From the NCBI GenBank assembly GCA_030620115.1, contig JAUXFG010000078.1, positions 1 through 17,607 of the forward strand: a stretch of DNA of 17,607 bases, written 5' to 3'. A model generated the notes under the pieces. That model ran no database searches and had not been told where the DNA came from. It worked only from the letters and a program-made list of their open reading frames with translations. Made by a program: the position numbers and the translations under genes. Every line of letters starts with the position of its first letter. Positions within the stretch are counted from its first letter, which is position 1. Positions 14,453 through 17,607 of this stretch are shown here, piece by piece. The DNA is from Candidatus Fermentibacterota bacterium. GTDB taxonomy: Bacteria > JAFGKV01.

Positions 14453-14626
14453 CCGTTCACGGGTTCAAAGGTTCAGAGGTTCAGGGTTCACCGGAAATCG
14501 AATCGTTGATTCGTGGGATCTGAAAGGTCCCGCTTCCAGCGGGAAACTCTGAACCTGTGAACGCCTACACATAGCCCAAGCCGACTTCAGGCAACCCCGA
14601 ACGCTGAACCCTGAACCCGTGAACGG
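14453..14626. repeat. TTCAGGGTTCA-family repeats with 15-bp inverted arms
   Basis: CCGTTCACGGGTTCA (14453-14467) is the exact reverse complement of 14612-14626. Between them lie further units in both orientations (GGTTCAGAGGTTCAGGG at about 14467-14490; AACTCTGAACCTGTGAACGC at about 14545-14566). The array separates the M16 gene from the asparaginyl-tRNA synthetase and lies just upstream of the M16 ribosome site. The 265-bp gap shows no gene. Confidence 0.7.
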
Positions 14627-14683
14627 CTACTCTTTTCTGAAGGATCACCTCTCTATGCCAATCTGTCAACGGGTCAACCAGGA

Positions 14684-16066
14684 CTAAAACATCCTTCCGG
14701 ATGTTCTGGGAAAGGGGAGGACGTCTCGGATGTTCTCCATGCCGGTGAGATACATGAGCAAACGCTCGAAACCAAGCCCGAAGCCCGAATGGGGCGCTGA
14801 GCCCCACCTTCTCAGCTCCATGAACCATCCATAGATCTCCATGTCCAGCCTCTGCTCGGATGCTCGCCTTTCCAAGACGTCCAGGCGCTCCTCCCTCTGG
14901 CTGCCTCCGACCAGCTCACCCACCACCGGAGCAAAAAGGTCAACGCCGGCCACCGTCTCCATATCATCATTGAGTCGCATGTAGAAAGGCTTCACCGTGG
15001 CGGCGAAGTCGGTTATGAAGACCGGCTTGCCGAAAACGTCACCCGCAAGGTAGCGCTGGTGCTCGGAGGAAAAATCCTCGCCCCACTTCGGGACGGTATC
15101 GAAGCTCCTCCCCGATTCGGTCAGCAGCTTCATGGCCTCGCGATAAGTAATCCTGCCGAATTCATTCTCCTGTATCATGCGGTATCGTTCCTTCAGTTCC
15201 TTCTCGTAGAATCTCTCGAAGAAGTCGATCTCGTCGGCGCAATGCTCCATGAGGTAATTGGCGCAGTACCGCATGAATCGCTCTATCAGAGCCATATTGT
15301 CTTCAAGATCGAAGAAGGCCATCTCCGGTTCGATCATCCAGAATTCGGCGCAGTGGGTTCTCGTATCGGAAGGGTCTGCCCGAAACGTCGGCCCAAAGGT
15401 GTACACCTTGCCGAGGGCTAATGCCAGAGGCTCCGCTTCCAGTTGAGCACTCACCGACATGAATGCCGGAGCGCGGAAAAAGTCCTGGGAGAAATCCACC
15501 TTACCATCCTTCATCGGCACATCGTGAAGCGGCAGAGTGGTTACTTGGAACGTCTCCCCCGCGCCTTCGGCATCGCTGCTGGTGATAAGCGGCGGCTGAA
15601 CATAGTAGAAACCCTCTTCATCGAAGAACCGGTGGATGGCCAAGGAGAGATGGTGCCGCACTCTGAAAACGCTCGCGAAGGTGTTTGTCCTGGGTCTCAG
15701 ATGGGGCATAGTCCGCAGGAACTCCAAAGAATGGCGTTTTTTCTGCAAAGGGTATGCGTCGTCAACCGGGCCGACGATCTCCAACGATGTCGCGTGCAGC
15801 TCGTGCGTTTGTTCTCTTCCCGGTGATTCGACGATCGTGCCCTCGGCTCTTACACATGCACCCGTCATGAGCCCCGCGAGCTGCTCATGGGCAAACAGGT
15901 CTCGATCGAAGACCACCTGCAGATTCTGGAAGCATGACCCATCGTTGATGGCGGCAAATGCAACCTTACTCGAAACACGAGCCGTTCTTACCCATCCATA
16001 CACCGTGGTGGTGCTGCCTACAGATCCTTGTCTCAATACTGTCCGTATCGATTCACGCCTAATCAT
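14684..16066 (-). CDS. asnS: Asparaginyl-tRNA synthetase
   Basis: 460 residues, close to the bacterial norm. The ATG at 16066 has AGGAGGG just upstream. Residues about 15-110 are the OB-fold anticodon-binding domain (VYGWVRTARVSSKVAF, INDGSCFQNLQVVFD). The class II catalytic core follows: motif 1 region around RVRHHLSLAIHRFFDEEGF, the PAFMSVSAQLEAE and KVYTFGPTFRAD segments, motif 2 continuing with THCAEFWMIEPEM, and motif 3 in GFGLGFERLLMYLTGMENI ending FPRTSGRMF. It attaches asparagine to tRNA-Asn in the cytoplasm. Motif 2 reads SDTRTHC where many homologues have SNTSRH, a modest divergence. AspRS is less likely given the C-terminal FPRT ending and EFWMIEPE. The gene appears to be a standalone unit. 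Confidence 0.95.
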   Translation of the reverse strand: MIRRESIRTVLRQGSVGSTTTVYGWVRTARVSSKVAFAAINDGSCFQNLQVVFDRDLFAHEQLAGLMTGACVRAEGTIVESPGREQTHELHATSLEIVGPVDDAYPLQKKRHSLEFLRTMPHLRPRTNTFASVFRVRHHLSLAIHRFFDEEGFYYVQPPLITSSDAEGAGETFQVTTLPLHDVPMKDGKVDFSQDFFRAPAFMSVSAQLEAEPLALALGKVYTFGPTFRADPSDTRTHCAEFWMIEPEMAFFDLEDNMALIERFMRYCANYLMEHCADEIDFFERFYEKELKERYRMIQENEFGRITYREAMKLLTESGRSFDTVPKWGEDFSSEHQRYLAGDVFGKPVFITDFAATVKPFYMRLNDDMETVAGVDLFAPVVGELVGGSQREERLDVLERRASEQRLDMEIYGWFMELRRWGSAPHSGFGLGFERLLMYLTGMENIRDVLPFPRTSGRMF

Positions 16067-16161
16067 GGCTTCCCTCCTGGCCTGTCATACATTGGGAGGC
16101 CAATCTACACTATCCATAAGCCTCGTAGCAAATACGAACGAAAGCAGAGCCATCCTAGTGG

Positions 16162-16240
16162 GGCAGGCGTTTCTGCCTGCCAAAGCGTATGATTTCGCCA
16201 AACCAATTGGAGATAGAGCCAATCCCGCGCAGTATGCGGG
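16162..16240. repeat. Two small stem-loops upstream of asnS (GGCAGGC family and CCCGC)
   Basis: GGCAGGC (16162-16168) and GCCTGCC (16175-16181) pair across a 6-nt loop; CCCGC (16224-16228) and GCGGG (16236-16240) pair across 7 nt. The first resembles a common dispersed repeat (from memory). They fill the 266-bp gap between asnS and the hydrolase remnant; no other gene or clear promoter was found there. Confidence 0.5.
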
Positions 16241-16332
16241 GCTACTAATCGGTAAGATCACACTGCTTTCCCTCTTTGGAGTGCGGTTGCCATGCTACCG
16301 CTTTTCCCGAGCAAGCCCCAAAGGGAGACGCA

Positions 16333-17408
16333 TTATCTCAACAGTATCACCATGGCCGTTCCGATCCCCTGCGGGCACCTCAGGCGATAGAAATATGAAC
16401 CGGAACAGACCGTTCCGTGATGGTCATCTTCCCCGTCCCACACGATGTGATGAGCGAGTTCCGCCTCGAGAGCAGGAATCAGGAGAGTCCTTATTTTCTC
16501 TCCTCTGATATTGTAGATGCCCAACGCTGCCTTGGCAGTCCCCTCCAAGGGAGCGAAGGAGATTCTCGTGCTTCCGGTGAAGGGGTTGGGAAAGCACTCC
16601 AATCCCAGGTTCAATGCGTTGGCTTCCATGCACGGATCTTCAACTCCGGTCTGATGCACTATGGGGAGGATCAGGGCAGAAGGATGATCGATATCGTGGT
16701 AGATGCGATTCAGGGCGATCAGAGTATCTCCGGGCACATAGAGACTATCCCCATTGTTGAGGTTGACATCAAATCGAGGATAGTTCGATGACGAAATACA
16801 TAGCCTCACCTGGTGTCCGGGAAGGAAGGTAAGCGCCGTGTGCGGCAACTCAATCTCGACCCTATAGATCTCCCCTGGTGTCATGAGTAGTTCTTCTGAG
16901 AAGGACTCTCGGAACCGCATTCGTCGAATCGCATCCATGACCAGCATGGATCTTCCATCAGGATATACATCGCACACGCGCACGCTGAAATCGGTATCCA
17001 AACAGTCGGAAGAAACGTAGAGTATGGCCTTCAGTTCTCCATCGAGAACCAAGGCATCCTCCAAGGCTCCTGTTGAGAAGACAAGCACATCATCCCGGCT
17101 TTCCACCGACCACCGTTGATCATAGGGTCCGAACCACGGCACGAATCCAATCACTACGCCACCAATGGTGGGAGACGGATCTCTTGGGTCATGGAAGAAT
17201 GAATCCGGTGGGCACTCATTCACCGGCACGTCGGCCAAAAGAAAGCCTCCGGGAAACAAGTAGAACGAAGTGGGGCTCATTCCTTGAAGCGGCCACGTGT
17301 CTGATACCAGTCCTTATTGTATGGCGTTTTGATGAGAATCACGGGCAAGGCGAGAGTGGTATCGGGGCTGTATACGTCTGCGGCGAGGAAGCGAAACCGG
17401 GCGCGTAG
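16333..17408 (-). pseudogene. Decayed CocE/NonD-type (X-Pro dipeptidyl-peptidase-like) hydrolase with FlgD-like tail
   Basis: Two pieces lie in different frames. The upstream piece (17408 to a stop at 17277-17279) reads FLAADVYSP then LPVILIKTPYNKDWYQTRG, the N-terminal strand of CocE-like hydrolases. The downstream piece (open from 17313, first ATG 17280, to 16333) reads SPTSFYLFPGGFLL, HDPRDPSPTIGG, then a jelly-roll PepX_C-like domain, then from about residue 228 ECFPNPFTGSTRISF and IYNIRGEKIRTL with SGSYFYRL, a FlgD-like C-terminal domain. The alpha/beta-hydrolase core with Ser-Asp-His is absent between them. The simplest reading is an internal deletion plus frameshift near 17280-17305. 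The ATG at 17280 has no proper ribosome spacing. A misassembly could give the same picture. Confidence 0.75.
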
Positions 17409-17607
17409 TCAAAGCTACGTCGAGGATTGTGCGATCGAGGCGAGGCCAGCGCGGTTCTCTTGCCGACCTTCGTAACGAGATGATCCCGCGCCGCCGCGGG
17501 GCAAGGCTTGCGACAGTGGACCCCGCAGGCGTATCCGCTGCGATACGGCGAGGACGACCGCTGGCGCGTAACGCGGCAGACAGGTTCATGGCGGTCATTG
17601 CAGTAGA
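17409..17607. other. GC-rich window end, no recognisable gene
   Basis: Arg-rich open frames exist on both strands, including a plus frame running off the edge and a 94-residue minus frame, but neither shows a domain, a signal peptide or a convincing ribosome site. The stretch abuts the truncated hydrolase. It may be a dispersed noncoding element or part of a neighbouring gene outside the window. Confidence 0.4.

Noticed and set aside
16333-17280. Intact 315-residue protein of unknown function
   Set aside because: Its N-terminus starts in mid-domain, the ATG lacks ribosome spacing, and the missing N-terminal homology is found next to it in another frame; a gene remnant explains this better.

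Overview
The window is about 17.6 kb of bacterial DNA, probably from an uncultured lineage. Three features suggest an FCB-like candidate phylum: a secreted subtilase with FG-GAP/VCBS repeats, a FlgD-like C-terminal domain on a decayed secreted hydrolase, and intergenic spaces packed with several families of short dispersed palindromic repeats. The phylum placement is inference; no rRNA or tRNA gene was seen.

Layout. Positions 1-2822 (minus): N-terminal and central part of a secreted S8 protease, cut by the window edge. 2823-3619: repeat-rich spacer with a good sigma70-type promoter framed by an 11-bp inverted repeat. 3620-3964 (plus): small winged-helix regulator. 4176-10063 (plus): a compact bacterial microcompartment (BMC) locus in two blocks. 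Block 1 is an RpiB-DeoC fusion, a stacking-type tandem shell protein (BMC-T), a BMC-H and a BMC-P. Block 2 is a CoA-acylating aldehyde dehydrogenase, a second BMC-T and two more BMC-P. A 405-bp repeat-filled spacer separates the blocks. 10064-10570: palindrome-rich spacer between convergent units. 10571-14418 (minus): a membrane diguanylate cyclase and, upstream of it, a secreted two-domain M16 zinc peptidase. 14684-16066 (minus): asparaginyl-tRNA synthetase. 16333-17408 (minus): remnant of a CocE/NonD-type hydrolase that has lost its catalytic core. 17409-17607: GC-rich sequence with no recognisable gene.

How the BMC genes fit together. Deoxyribose-5-phosphate aldolase (the DeoC half) would release acetaldehyde and glyceraldehyde-3-phosphate. 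The aldehyde dehydrogenase would convert acetaldehyde to acetyl-CoA inside a shell made of one hexamer type, two pseudohexamer types and three pentamer types. This matches what BMC surveys call sugar-phosphate-utilizing (SPU) loci, and the shell set resembles that of Haliangium ochraceum (from memory, not searched). Unusual points are the fusion itself, an Asp where E. coli RpiB has its catalytic Cys, an amphipathic encapsulation-peptide-like helix inside the fusion linker, and the absence in the window of an alcohol dehydrogenase or phosphotransacylase to recycle cofactors.
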